Shown here in pieces: positions 34,650-45,984 of a stretch of 64,000 bases of DNA. Location: positions 1,658,501 to 1,722,500 of the forward strand of contig JAFCIZ010000005.1 in assembly GCA_017871115.1 (NCBI GenBank). Direction: 5' to 3'. A program made the translations under genes and the position numbers. This DNA comes from Cunninghamella blakesleeana (taxonomy: Eukaryota > Mucoromycota > Mucoromycetes > Mucorales > Cunninghamellaceae). Every line of letters starts with the position of its first letter. Within the stretch, counting starts at the first letter, position 1. The notes below the pieces were generated by a model. That model was not told the DNA's origin and made no database searches. It saw only the letters and a list, made by a program, of their open reading frames with translations.

Positions 34650-37247
34650 ATGAATCAATCGGCAACTTTTGGAGTAACACAGCCGTTATCATTGGCAAAA
34701 TCCTCTGAAAATGATATTGAATTACAAAATGATTTAGTTGCTGTGTTGAAAAAAAATAAAGCTTATGATACCCCCGAGATATCAGTTAAACGGTAATATA
34801 TATCTTGCATCTTTTTCTTAATATTATTATCTATACTGATGTATATAATTAAAAATATTAATGTTAATATTATTATATTTTTTTATTGTTTTTAATTTCT
34901 AGCCAAGAAGTATTAAAAAAATTGGACATTATTACGAAAAGATTTGTTTATGAAGTATGTTTAAAAAAGGGAATGAATGAATTGATAGCAAAGGGAACAA
35001 ATGGGATTATAAGAACCTATGGTAGCTATCAACTAGGTGTTAATGCTGAAGGTATATATATAAATACATATATATATATATATGCATGTAAGTACGTACG
35101 TATGTATATTTGACTAACTAACCTTCACTATTGTTTCCATATAACGAAATAATTCATACTAGACGGGGATATTGATGTTTTGTGTATATTGCCTTCAAAA
35201 GTGACCCGTGAAGATTTTTTTGACCACTTGTATGGATTAATTTCAAAGGAACCTAGCGTTGAAAAACTTACTGTAATATACATCTAAAAAATATATCAAT
35301 TATTTAAACACATGTCTATATAAATCATTATTTTTATATTGACTTGTCTTTTTTTTTTAAAAAAAATCCATGCATAGGCTGTTATTGATTCTTTTGTTCC
35401 AGTTATAAAATTTGTTTTTGATGGTATATTGGTAAATGAAAATATATGGGATATAATATAAATGGGACAGGAAAATGAACCGTGCGGTTAAATTAAAAAT
35501 GATCCTATTCCTCTTCTCTTTTAAAAAAAATATAAAATAGATTGATCTTATATGTACAATTTTACCTACAGCAACAGTCTCTGAAAATTTTAACGTCAAT
35601 AATATTGATTATCTTGGATATATGGATGAAACATGTATTCGTAGTTTAAATGGTATACGTGTAGGTGAAGATATCTTATCGTTGGTTCCTAATGTAGAAA
35701 CTTTTAGGATATCATTAAGATGCATCAAATTATGGGCTACAAAAAGAGGAATTTATTCAAATGTTCTTGGATTTCTTGGTGGTGTGTCGTGGGCAATTCT
35801 AGTAGCACGTGTGTGTCAATTATATCCAAATGCTTGTGCAAGTACAGTAATAAGTAAATTTTTTGGTATTATTGCTGATTGGAGTTGGCCAACACCTGTT
35901 TTATTAAAGTCATTACAATCTAGCAGTAATTATTTCAATAATCCTTTTAATATAATCAAATCTTGGAATCCTAGAGTAAGATTAAATAGTATTGTTTTAA
36001 TAGCTAGTATTCGTATATAAATATATATATACATATATACATATATACATATATAATGAATTATTCATTTTTGATATCATTTTATTTGTTTTTTTATTTA
36101 TTATTATTTCAACTTAGTTAAACCCAAATGACAAAAAATATAAAATGCCTATTATCACACCAACTTATCCAAATATGTGTACAACTCATAATGTAACAGA
36201 ATCAACAATGAAAATTATTGTAGGTGAATTGAGATTAGCAGCAAATATTATGAATAAAATTATGCATGGATTTACTACTTGGGATTTTCTTTTCAAAGAA
36301 AATTCATTTTTTCAAATTTACAATTATTACATTCAAATCGTTACAAGCGCCAGCGATAAACCAAAATTAACGAAATGGTAAATTAATGAAATATTATTAA
36401 TAGTAATGGAGAAGCTGATTATATATTACTATTTATTTTTATTTTTATTTATATATAAAGGTCGGGTATGATTGAATCTCGGATACGATTTCTTTCAACG
36501 TCATTAGAAAGTAAACCTTCAATTGCTCTTGTGCATCCATATCCTAACAGTTTCGAAAATGTACACTATTGTAAAAACGTAAAAGATATATATGACGCTA
36601 TTAATACTGGTACCGGTGGTGCAGCTACACCAAACGGTTCAATCTATACACTTTATACAGAAACATTTTATATTGGGTTATACTTTCGGTTCGAAAATGG
36701 TAAAATGAATATATTTGATGATAAAATAAATGTTTTTGGTTATTTTATTTATTTCATTATTATCTTTATAGAGCCAAAACCAGATAGTATTAATTTATCA
36801 AAACAAATCAACGCATTCAAGTCAATGATATGGGATTGGGCTGATTATGATGATCAAAATATGAAATTAAATATACAAATATTAGATAGGTAATAGGAAT
36901 AAAAATATAAAGAAAAGGAAAGGAAATGATTTAGCAGATAATATATATAATTTTTTAAATTTATACATGGTTTTTTGTTTTTTTTTCACTTATTTTGAAT
37001 ACAGAATGAGTCTACCAAGAGATTTGACGGCTATTACGGTTAAGAAACGGACAATGATGGTAACATAGAATTTTATTTTTTTTGGAAGATGAATTAAATT
37101 ATAATTTTTCATTATTAGGAAACTGAACTCGAAATAGATGACTTGGAGGATCAAAATATAAAACGTCAATTAATCAGCCATACTTTGAAACAAGAATCGC
37201 CCTCACAACAATCATCTTTGCTGCCTTTATCTATGAATTCAAACTAA
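34650..37247 (+). CDS. PAP1: Nuclear poly(A) polymerase (Pap1 type)
   Basis: It adds poly(A) tails to cleaved pre-mRNA in the nucleus. The N-terminus MNQSATFGVTQPLSLAKSSE is the typical Pap start (GVTxPIS). The nucleotidyltransferase signature is YGSYQLGVNAE split by an intron from DGDIDVLCILPSKV, providing the catalytic aspartates; the third carboxylate region follows at PVIKFVFDGI / IDLICTILPT. The central domain is clear (LNGIRVGEDILSLVPN, ISLRCIKLWATKRGIYSN, LGFLGGVSWAILVARVCQLY, IITPTYPNMCTTHNVTESTM). The RNA-binding C-terminal domain follows (WSGMIESRIRFLSTSLE, SINLSKQINAFKSMIWDW). About eleven exons, the last two at about 37005-37062 and 37119-37247. The C-terminus is short, without the long Ser/Thr-rich regulatory tail of vertebrate enzymes. 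Confidence 0.95.
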
Positions 37248-37845
37248 CAACATATACCAACATATACATATGTATTTATATATATGTATATATATATATA
37301 TCATTTATATTTATATCTGTATTTATATATTCATATATATATATATATCATTTATATTTATACTTATATATTTATGTATATTTATATTTATATATATATA
37401 TATAATATGTATACATATTTAAGTCAAACGATGTGAAAAACCAATAATCAGTAATTTTTTTTTTTTTTTTTTGAAAAAATTCGACAATAGAATATAGACA
37501 TGGTTAGATTGATAAAATAGCTATAACAACAAAAACAGATCAAAAAGTAGGAACGATTATATTGGGATATTATAGGCTCTTCTTATTTTTGTAATCATAT
37601 TTTATTTATTTGTAGCATTCAGCTGTAGATTTTATCATCCTAATTTTTTTTAGTTAGTGTCATTTTTTTTGATCATATATTTATGATAACTTTAAAAATA
37701 AAATTTAAAATTTAAAAATCTAAATACCGACATTTTTTTTCCTTTTTTTTCACTTGCTCTTTTATTTTTTTATTATTGTTACTATTAAATTATTTTTTTC
37801 AAACTTTATTTTATATTATCTTTTTTATAATTTATCAAAAATACA
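37248..37845. other. Intergenic region with an AT-rich tandem repeat
   Basis: Downstream of poly(A) polymerase, 37255-37410 is built of TATATA/TTTATA repeats in which the block containing TCATTTATATTTATA occurs twice (about 37299 and 37348). The right half is T-rich and leads into the Sel1 gene. No open frame of interest. Confidence 0.6.
37299..37410. repeat. Tandem AT-rich minisatellite, about 50-bp period
   Basis: Two imperfect copies of a unit made of an AT run followed by TCATTTATATTTATA, then a shorter degenerate continuation. It probably arose by slippage in the 3' flank of the poly(A) polymerase gene. Confidence 0.55.
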
Positions 37846-39481
37846 ATGGAATTAGAATCGCGATTTGAACCATTTATAACTGGGGCAGCTGAGCTTCATG
37901 TGATCAATGCAGTAAATATATTGAAATCAGAGCAAACAGATGAAACAGTGGCCCTGAACGCTCTACAATTTTTATTACATAAAGCTACTTTTAATGAAGA
38001 ACGCTCGGCAAGAATAAACCTTAGTCTTATATATGCTGAAGGAGTTGGTTCATTTATTAAACGAGATCAACGTGAGGCATCTATATGGTCTAGAAGTATT
38101 TATGATAAACAACTATCAAAAGCTTTAGTCTCTTGTCATCATTTGTTAGATGATAATATAACGCTATATACCAACTTACTATTACAACAACAGCAACAAC
38201 AGAAAGAAAATAAAGAGTCAGATAATAATTTTTTTAGTACTTTACAATTAATTTTATTTATTAGTGATAATATTAGCAACAACAATAATAATGATAATAA
38301 TAACGTTACAGATAAAAATATAGACACCACACCATTATTTTATCTTGCAGGATTGTTATGGATGAAGGGGATAGGGGTTGAACAAGATGTACATAAAAGT
38401 GTCAATTGTTTTATTGAAGCTACAAAAAATGGAAATCACAAAGAATCAGCATATGAATTGGGACGAATATATAGTGACAGATATCCACATTCTCTTAATC
38501 AACCTCAACAATCTCTTACTTGGTTTAAAAAGGCTTTAGAATGGGGTGATCAACGTGCATTGGTAGATTTAGCTTACGGATATTTTGAAGGAGATGATGA
38601 CCAAGAAGATTATGATGACAATAATATTAACAAATGTGAAAATATTTTAGAAAAAGATCAGCATCAGCATCAGCAAAATCAAAATAATAAAAAAAAAAAT
38701 AGGGCCAAAAAGGATGAGTTAGCGTTTCGATATGCTCAACAAGGTGCACTCGCCAAGGATAAGTATTGTCAATATATATTAGGTTACCTTTATTTAAAAG
38801 GGCGTGGCACGGTAGAAAATGCGTGTGAAGCTACCGAATGGCTGGAACAATCTGCTCACCAAGGATTTGCTGAAGCTATAGAAGAATTGGCAACAATTTA
38901 TTTACGTGGACATGGCAATGTGGCTAAAAATTATGAAAAGGCTTATTCTATCTGTATGCTTGGCGCCGATAATATTGCATTTTGTCAAGCGACCTTGGGT
39001 GATTTATATCGTAATGCTTGGGGTGTGAATCAGGATTATCAAAAAGCTTTTCAATATTACCAAAAGGCTGCTAGTCATCACGAACCTTATCCTTATGCGC
39101 AACATATGATGGGCGAAATGTAAATATTTAAAAATATTTAATAATAATAAATATGTTAATGCTAATCATTATGTTTTTTTTCTTTATGTCTTTTTCTTTA
39201 TATGATAATAATAATAACTAATTAGGTTTCTAAACGGTGAAGGTGTTCCTTATGATGTAGGTGTTGCAAAAGAAAATTTCATCATGGCTGCAAAACATTA
39301 TTATGAACCCTCTAAGCATAAATTAGAAACACTTGAAAGAACAATGCAATATTCGAATCAAATTATGGCTACTTCTCCAACTCCTTCCTCTCCAACTACA
39401 CCTACTTCTCCTTCCACTCAATTATCCGAAAAAAGAACAAATCGATGGTCTATTGGCACTATTTTTTCAAAAAAGAAATAA
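37846..39481 (+). CDS. Sel1-like repeat protein
   Basis: Two exons, 37846-39120 region (donor after GGCGAAAT at 39121) and 39227-39481. The first 170 residues are helical with an Asn-run insertion. From about residue 170 the Sel1-like repeats are clear: LLWMKGIGVEQDVHKSVNCF, YLKGRGTVENACEATEWLEQ, YLRGHGNVAKNYEKAYSICM, YRNAWGVNQDYQKAFQYYQK and FLNGEGVPYDVGVAKENFIM. A Gln/His/Asn-rich and Lys-rich insertion interrupts the array around 38625-38710. The tail is Ser/Thr/Pro-rich and ends in a basic SKKK. Sel1 arrays scaffold protein complexes, for example in ER quality control and chitin synthase activation, but the specific role here is not readable. The transposon lies 347 bp past its stop. Confidence 0.85.
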
Positions 39482-39828
39482 GTTTTATATTTGTTTTTAT
39501 TTGAGATTACTACGTATATACTATTTAATTTATTTTGGGCCTATAGAATGAAATTTAAATACTATAGCTTTTTATATATTATTACGGAAAGAAATAATAA
39601 AATTATTAAACGTAGAACATAAAAACAATTCGCTCTCTTTCACTTTTATTTTTTATTATTTTCAAATGGATTATATTTTTTTAAATGAAAACTACTTCTT
39701 TTATGATAAATACAATTATGTAGTATTCGGATTCCTTTTTATGGGCACTAAAGCATTCGTATAGTGTGTATATAGTAAAACTTTTTTATTTTTATTTTTT
39801 TTGTATTTTTATTTTTTTGATCTATATA
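39482..39828. other. Flank between the Sel1 gene and the transposon
   Basis: 3' flank of the Sel1 gene up to the left terminal inverted repeat. T/A-rich; no gene or RNA recognised. Confidence 0.6.
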
Positions 39829-39856
39829 ATCATCGGAAAACCAAAAATTTCTGAAA
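39829..39856 (+). repeat. Left terminal inverted repeat of the Plavaka-type element
   Basis: 28 bases identical to the reverse complement of 45288-45315. The repeat begins ATCATCGG and ends TTTCTGAAA, followed inward by further TTTCAG/CTGAAA motifs. Confidence 0.95.
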
Positions 39857-40148
39857 GGGTTATTTCAGGCTAATTCAGAGTGTCAGGATTTCAGGCCACC
39901 CATTATCTGAAATAGCCTGAAAAAACCTGAAAAGAAATCTTGAAAAAAAATTTAAGATCTAATTAGATTAAATAAACCAATTATAGCATTCTGAATAATT
40001 TTAATTTACTCGTTTCAAAAAAACAATTTTTAAACAGAATAGTCAGATAATATAGGCATACTATAAAAATATACTCATATTTTCATATTCAAAATACATA
40101 TGAAGCTATTTATTTGTGCTATTTATTATATCTTAAAAAAAAAAAAAA

Positions 40149-41510
40149 TCAATCCTCAAAAAGAGCATATACACCAGACCGAGAGGTATCTCTTGTATCA
40201 ATATTATCTTTTACAGATTGAATAATTTGATCCCAATCAAGGCCTTTACTTGTGAAATCCTGGTAGTACTTAAACCAGTCGTTAGTTTCATTATCTTCAA
40301 GCTGCTTGCTAATGGTACCATTAGCTTTTCCTAGTTGATTTAACCTAAATAAAGTCTATTGAAATATTAATAATTATCGTAAACAAAAAGTTGATTATTT
40401 ATAATCCTTTTAAAAAAGTGACTATATACTTTCTATTATAATATTACCACTACAAAAACGATAGACAAAAAATTCTTGTTGATATCGTCGACACTAAGTC
40501 GAAAAACCTTGCTTCTACGTAATAATACTTTTTTTGTTATATGATAAAAAAAGGGGCTTGTCATCATATCATTATCTTCGTTATAGTCTTGCCTAGAAAA
40601 TCTATTTTAAAGTATGACTTAATTTAATTACTTAAGCATTGAATGTATTTTAGAATTATTTACTAGCGTTACCATACCTAGCTTTTTTAGCTAAATAGCA
40701 AAAGACTTGTTCCATTCCACCTTGACTACCAACATCATAATAGAAGTCATATTCTAATAACTTTCTTCTAATGAAAAGGGAAAGCTGAGAACGTTCATCG
40801 GAAATTATTCCAGTGTACTATTTTAATTATTGTTGGTTTTATTAATATATATACAAATATATCTATATATTAAATTAGTAAACATTATATTTTATCTAAT
40901 TTTTATTATTTTTATTATTACTCGTCGTCGTAAATTATTAGATACTGTATAATCTTTTATCACACCATAAAGGTTCTTGATATTCATTATTATACGAATA
41001 GCAGATTCTTGAGCTTCATTGTGATTAATACAAAACGATTGTTTGGTGTAAAAGTCTCTTCTAACCATACTATCAAAAACAGAAAACTGATCTGGGTCAA
41101 TATCAACAACACGACTATATATATAGAAAAATAATATATCAGTTAGTCTATTAAATATAGTATTATTAACGAAAAGTTATACTTACGGTTCATTTCTTTT
41201 TTCAAATAAATAACCTCCTCCTTCATCTTCTTCGTCTTCTAATTCTTCTGATTCTTCTAATTCTTCTTCTATTTCTTCTACTTCTTCTATTTGTAGTTCA
41301 GGTGGATCAATATTTTCATTAGGTGGGGTAGACAACCGTACCACCCTTTCATTATTTAATTTTTAAAAAATTTTGATGGACGGGCATAAAGTTCTTTTTC
41401 TTGAGTGTTATTTTTTTTAAAAGTATCTACACAGAATAATTATAACTACGACGTTTTCTTTTTACAAATTATTTAGGTCAGTATTTACCCTTATTATGTT
41501 TAGGAGGCAT
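40149..41510 (-). CDS. Accessory protein of the Plavaka-type transposon, unknown function, frameshifted
   Basis: Six exons: 41510-41489 (MPPKHNK), 41426-41187, 41114-40922, 40817-40678, 40601-40448 and 40355-40149. Exon 2 begins in one frame (DTFKKNNTQEKELYARPSKF) and must shift near the T6A5 run at about 41360 to continue into KLNNERVVRLSTPPNENIDP and a very acidic Glu-rich block. Later exons stay open with clean GT-AG introns and conserved-looking residues: RRDFYTKQSFCINHNEAQES, IIMNIKNLYGVIKDYT, ISDERSQLSLFIRRKLLEYD, FYYDVGSQGGMEQVFCYLAK, TISKQLEDNETNDWFKYYQD. I recognise no domain. Being inside the terminal repeats and divergent from the transposase (281 bp between start codons) suggests a helper role, which is inference. 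One extra A in the A5 run would restore the frame. Confidence 0.7.
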
Positions 41511-41791
41511 CTTAACAGAGCTTATGTATTATTTGTACGAATTTTTAAAATAAAAAGAAAAAGAAAAAAGAAAAAAAAAGAAATTTCTATAATAATTAGA
41601 CTATTTAATTCATGCGAATTCTTAGCACTTAAAATTCAGGCTCAATCAGACACTGTGAGAATGAAATTTTGCTTAACAACGGTAATTTTTTTTAATTTCC
41701 AAAAAAGAAATCATTTTTAATTTTTTACTTCTCTTTTTTATACTTACCCTTTGCGTTTTTCTTGTATATTCTTAAGCAAAAAAAAATTACT

Positions 41792-44700
41792 ATGAATTCT
41801 ATTATTTGCCCTTTTAAAGATTGCAATAGATCTTTTTCAAAACTTTCCAATTTTGAAAAGCATGTTATGAGAATTCATGAAGAACAGTATTTACCAAATA
41901 CGAATTATACTAATGTAAAAAAATAGTAATGAAATTAAAATATAACTGTACTTACAATACACAAACTAACATTAATTATATCTATTTATTTATATATCAT
42001 AGGGTAATAAACCATTTCGAAATATCACTCCTCAGACTAGTGATCTTGAAATGGATATGGGTTATAACGTGAGCGCTCAATCAAATGATGTAGAAATGGA
42101 CATACAATATGGTAATTTAAATTTATATATTGATATATATATATATTCAATTTAAATTTATATATTTAACTTTTACATATATTATTTTATACTTTATATA
42201 GAATCAAATTATCAATATTACTACCGTGATTGCAAGGGAAATGATGAAAGTCATTCTACTTTATCACCTTACATAAAAAAAGTTGCTGATTACGCTTTTA
42301 AATATAATATATCTCAAGATCAATATAAAAAGTAAGTAAACTATATATTTATCTTATCATATTTTTTATAGCAGCTAAATAATTATAATTTAATTATAAT
42401 GTTTTATTTTAGCCTAGTACCCTTGTTAAAAAGTAATGAAAGTGTACCTAAAACTCTTAACAAATTCAAAAAAGTCATCAAAGATGATTCAAATGAATTA
42501 CATTTGGTAAGTTTTTTCTTTCTCTTTCTCTTTCTCTTTCTTTTTCTCCCGCTATATATATAAAATAAAATAAAAAGATATGTATCTAAAACCTATTTAT
42601 TAGCCATTTAGTTCGTATTCCATTGATGTAAATGATATTCCAAATTTTCCAGTATCTAAAGAAGAATTTTATGAGGCAGTAGAGTGTGATGAAATAATCT
42701 TAGTTCATAGAAATATTAAAGACGCTTGCGAAAATTTATTTGGATCTAAACCATTATGGCCTTTTATGAAAATGGGTCCTGAAGTCGCAACCTTGAATAA
42801 TGAAAAAGTGTACAGTGATACATTCACCTCAAAATACTGGTATGAACAGCACATGGGTATTACTAAAAATCATCCAGGTGCACTACTTTTAATGTTGATG
42901 CTTTCATCAGATCAAACTATCGTATCTGGTAATAACAAACATAAATTATGGCCTATTTATATTACACTTGGTAATATTCCAAAACATCTTAGAAACAAGT
43001 CAAAATATAATGCCAATCTTGTGCTAGCATTTCTACCTATAATAAATTTTAAAAAAAAAAGAAGCATAAAGCGTGGATATCAGCTGTACGATTATGTATA
43101 TTTCAATACTCAATGTCACTTATTTTTTCGCCATTTATAAAACCAAAACGATGCGCATACGAAATGAAAGGTCCTTTTGGAAAAATATATCAATGCTACC
43201 CAACTTTATTTAGCTATTCGGCTGATTTTCCTGAACAATGTATATTGGCTTGTGCGGGTGGTGTTAATTTGGAATATGGATGCCCAAGATGCTTTATACC
43301 ATCAATAAATTTTAAATATTTTTTCAGCAAAGAAGAACTTGAAAAACATAAAAAAACAACAACCAATATGAAAAATCTATTGGAAGCATCAAAAAAAGTA
43401 ACTGATAGTAATGAATATTTAAAAAGATATGGGATCAAAAATTCTGAAAGTGTTTTTTGGAATATACCGAATTTTGACATATATGGAGCACTGTGTGTAG
43501 ATGACTTGCACCAGCTAGGTGGCGCATATAAATACATATTAACAGCAATAGAAAAACGAATTAAGATGCATTCCAAAAAACTAGACTACAGGGTAAGAGG
43601 AATTCCTTATTTCAAGAATTTAAAACGTTTTGATAATGGCTTTATGCTGTCTCATTATAACAATCTCACCTATGCTGAAATTCAGAATCATATGAGCATT
43701 ATATTGACTTGTATTTATGATCTACTACCATTACAAGCTGTATTATGCATTAGGTATTTTTTAAATTTTTATTGGATTGTTAATTCTCCTTTTCCAACAG
43801 ACAACTTATTAACCAAAGCTGATAACTATTTAAAACAGTTTTTTAATTATTTACCTATTTTTCAAGACGAGCTCTCATTTAAATCACCAAAAATTCACAT
43901 GCTTAACAAATATACTAACGATATTCAGCAAAAAGGTCCATTAATGGGATATTCAACACAACATTCTGAACACATGCATTCTACCAAAGTAAAAAAATCT
44001 GCAAGGCGTACTAATTTTTGGAATACTAGTGCAACAGCACAACAAGCAGCTTCTTATATAGAAATCAAAGATGTAATAGCAGATAATTATAAAGAAAGCG
44101 ATCATGATATGGAGCCTCCAACTGATAATGCAAATTACTCTCTTCAATCATTTGTAAAAGAAGCAAAGTCTATGAATGATGTTATAATCCAATGTAATAT
44201 ATCTGAAAATTCAGCTGGTTTAATTCAAAATATATACAAATTTCTTGGAGATTATCTGTATGGGTGTAATTTTATATCAACTGATACACAACCAACAATA
44301 AAATTCAAATTGTACAAAACATTGAAAATAAAACATAAATATAATGAAAATATAACAAATGAAATTATATACGCTAATAATAGGGTTCATGGAAAAGACA
44401 GGTGCGATTATATAAAGTTTACTACTTTTAATGGACATCGATACGGTAAAGCTTTGGCATTAATTTCATTAGAATTTGAAAATGAATTTTTTGATATTTG
44501 TATTGGTGATTCATTATCGATTAAACACAATGACATTCATCCAACTGGTTATACAGTCTTAAAAAAATCCGATTCACTCTTTATATGCTTTGTCAAAGAT
44601 ATCAAGCATTTGGCATTTGTGGTCCCTGATTTTCCCTCTCGTTTTGGTAATGATTTATACAAATTTTATCTAGTTAATCATGATATTAACGTTTACTCAT

Positions 44701-44909
44701 TTATGGAAGCCATGGACAACCAACTATTGACTGTACCCTCTTATCGACTGGTAAAATGGAAATATAAAATAGTGGAAGAAAGTGAAAATGATGATGATTA
44801 TGTTGGTAGTGAAGAAGAGGACGATAGTAGTGAAGAAGAAGCAAACTACGATGAAGACGATGAAGACGATGAAGACGATGAAACAGAGGGTGAAGAAGAA
44901 GTTTACTGA
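41792..44909 (+). CDS. Plavaka-family transposase with N-terminal C2H2 zinc finger, frameshifted
   Basis: Exons 41792-41914, 42003-42111, 42202-42331, 42413-42506 and 42604-44909. The N-terminus is a C2H2 finger (CPFKDCNRSFSKLSNFEKHV then MRIHE), probably for terminal-repeat binding. Plavaka-type landmarks follow: LMLSSDQTIVSGNNKHKLWP, IYITLGNIPKHLRNKSKYNA, LFSYSADFPEQCILACAGGV with downstream CPRC, and CVDDLHQLGGAYKYILTAIE. Later comes GYSTQHSEHMHSTKVKKSAR, and the C-terminus is extremely acidic. The frame changes once: the first part runs to FKKK at the A10 run 43051-43060, after which the continuation WISAVRLCIFQYSMSLIF is in the -1 frame up to the stop at 44909. All other exons are clean. 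Catalytic acidic residues were not assigned with certainty. Confidence 0.88.
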
Positions 44910-45287
44910 ATCGAAAAAAAAAATTAACTAATTTATTTTATAAAATAAATAATCAGTGTTTGTTTAATTTATTATCATATCTTCGAGTAAATAAAAGTAA
45001 TATTATTATTTTTTATTAAAAAGCTACAACTATATAATTTAGCTGTATAATGTATTTCAAGTCAAATAGGAAGTAAAAAACACCAAGCTAAATCTAAGTT
45101 ATCAAGAATTTACTTATTCTGAATAATTTCAGTAGTTTGAAAACTAATTTTGGATAAGTTATTTAAGGCTAATCAAGATTCCATACATCTTATATGGGTT
45201 AAAAAGACTAACTCAAATTTAACACATCTTTTATTGGTTAAAAAGGCAAATTCAGATTTTTCTTTCTTTTCAGAAACCTTCAGGTTT

Positions 45288-45315
45288 TTTCAGAAATTTT
45301 TGGTTTTCCGATGAT
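45288..45315 (-). repeat. Right terminal inverted repeat of the Plavaka-type element
   Basis: Exact inverted copy of the left terminus, ending CCGATGAT. Just inside it are CTTCAGG and TTTTCAG motifs and two imperfect direct repeats at 45185-45220 and 45223-45260. Confidence 0.95.
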
Positions 45316-45447
45316 GTATTTTAGAAAATGTCGGTAATTAAACTTCCATTTATTTTTATTTATTCTTTATTTTTTTTACTTTTTCTTTTTTTTTTTCCTT
45401 ACTTTATTTTACTTTTTTTTTTTTATCAGCCAACATATTTAACTATA

Positions 45448-45947
45448 ATGCCAGCAGTACAAATAGAACCATGGAAAAGTATAGCGTTGGCAATAGAAGA
45501 ATTACAAGATCTTATGACAGAACACTTGCGGATGAAAATGGAGGTATGTAAATAAAATAGTAACAGCAATAATAATAGTTATTTCAAGAAAAAAAATGTC
45601 TAGAATGTCTAGATTTAATTGATTGATCAAAAAAAAAAAAAAAAAAAAACTTATTTATCCTTCTTCTATTTGTTTAATTTCTATTTCTTTATTTATTAAA
45701 TAAAGGGAACGTTACCTGAAGAAGTACTGGATAGTGAAAAAGGTCAAGATTTATTAGATGTTATCGATAAAATCAAGGATCTCCATATACAAACTTATAC
45801 TTCAACACGCGATAGTAAACAATTGACAGCAGATGCTAAAGATAAAATGGATGAAAAATATGTGGGTTTACAAAACGTTATGTATGAAAAACGCCATATT
45901 GTAGAAGAAATTGTAAAATGCTGCGAATTTAGGTATTTTAAACTCAC

Positions 45948-45984
<37 letters not shown>

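Larger units (their letters stand above)
39829..45315 (+). mobile_element. Plavaka-type DNA transposon, 5.5 kb, with both terminal inverted repeats
   Basis: The element is bounded by perfect 28-bp terminal inverted repeats (39829-39856 and 45288-45315, outermost bases ATCATCGGAAAACC). It contains two divergent genes: a Plavaka-family transposase (+, from 41792) and an accessory gene (-, from 41510). Subterminal DNA at both ends carries several CTGAAA/TTTCAG and AGGCTAAT motifs and a 14-bp direct repeat (39988-40001 and 45116-45129). A target-site duplication is not obvious: taking CATCGG...CCGATG as the ends would give AT on both sides, too short to be convincing. The transposase carries a frameshift, so this copy may be non-autonomous or the base may be mis-called. 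Confidence 0.9.

Noticed and set aside
43214..44147. Minus-strand open frames inside the transposase
   Set aside because: They lie fully antisense to a long, well-supported coding frame and show no domain or splice sites.
39829..45315. Target-site duplication of the transposon
   Set aside because: Only a 2-bp AT match is possible, and only if the ends are trimmed by two bases. In AT-rich DNA this is not evidence.
45328..45447. Upstream start at 45328 for the THOC5-like gene
   Set aside because: That start adds a Phe/Leu-rich translated T-tract. The ATG at 45448 opens the charged helical sequence expected for the family.
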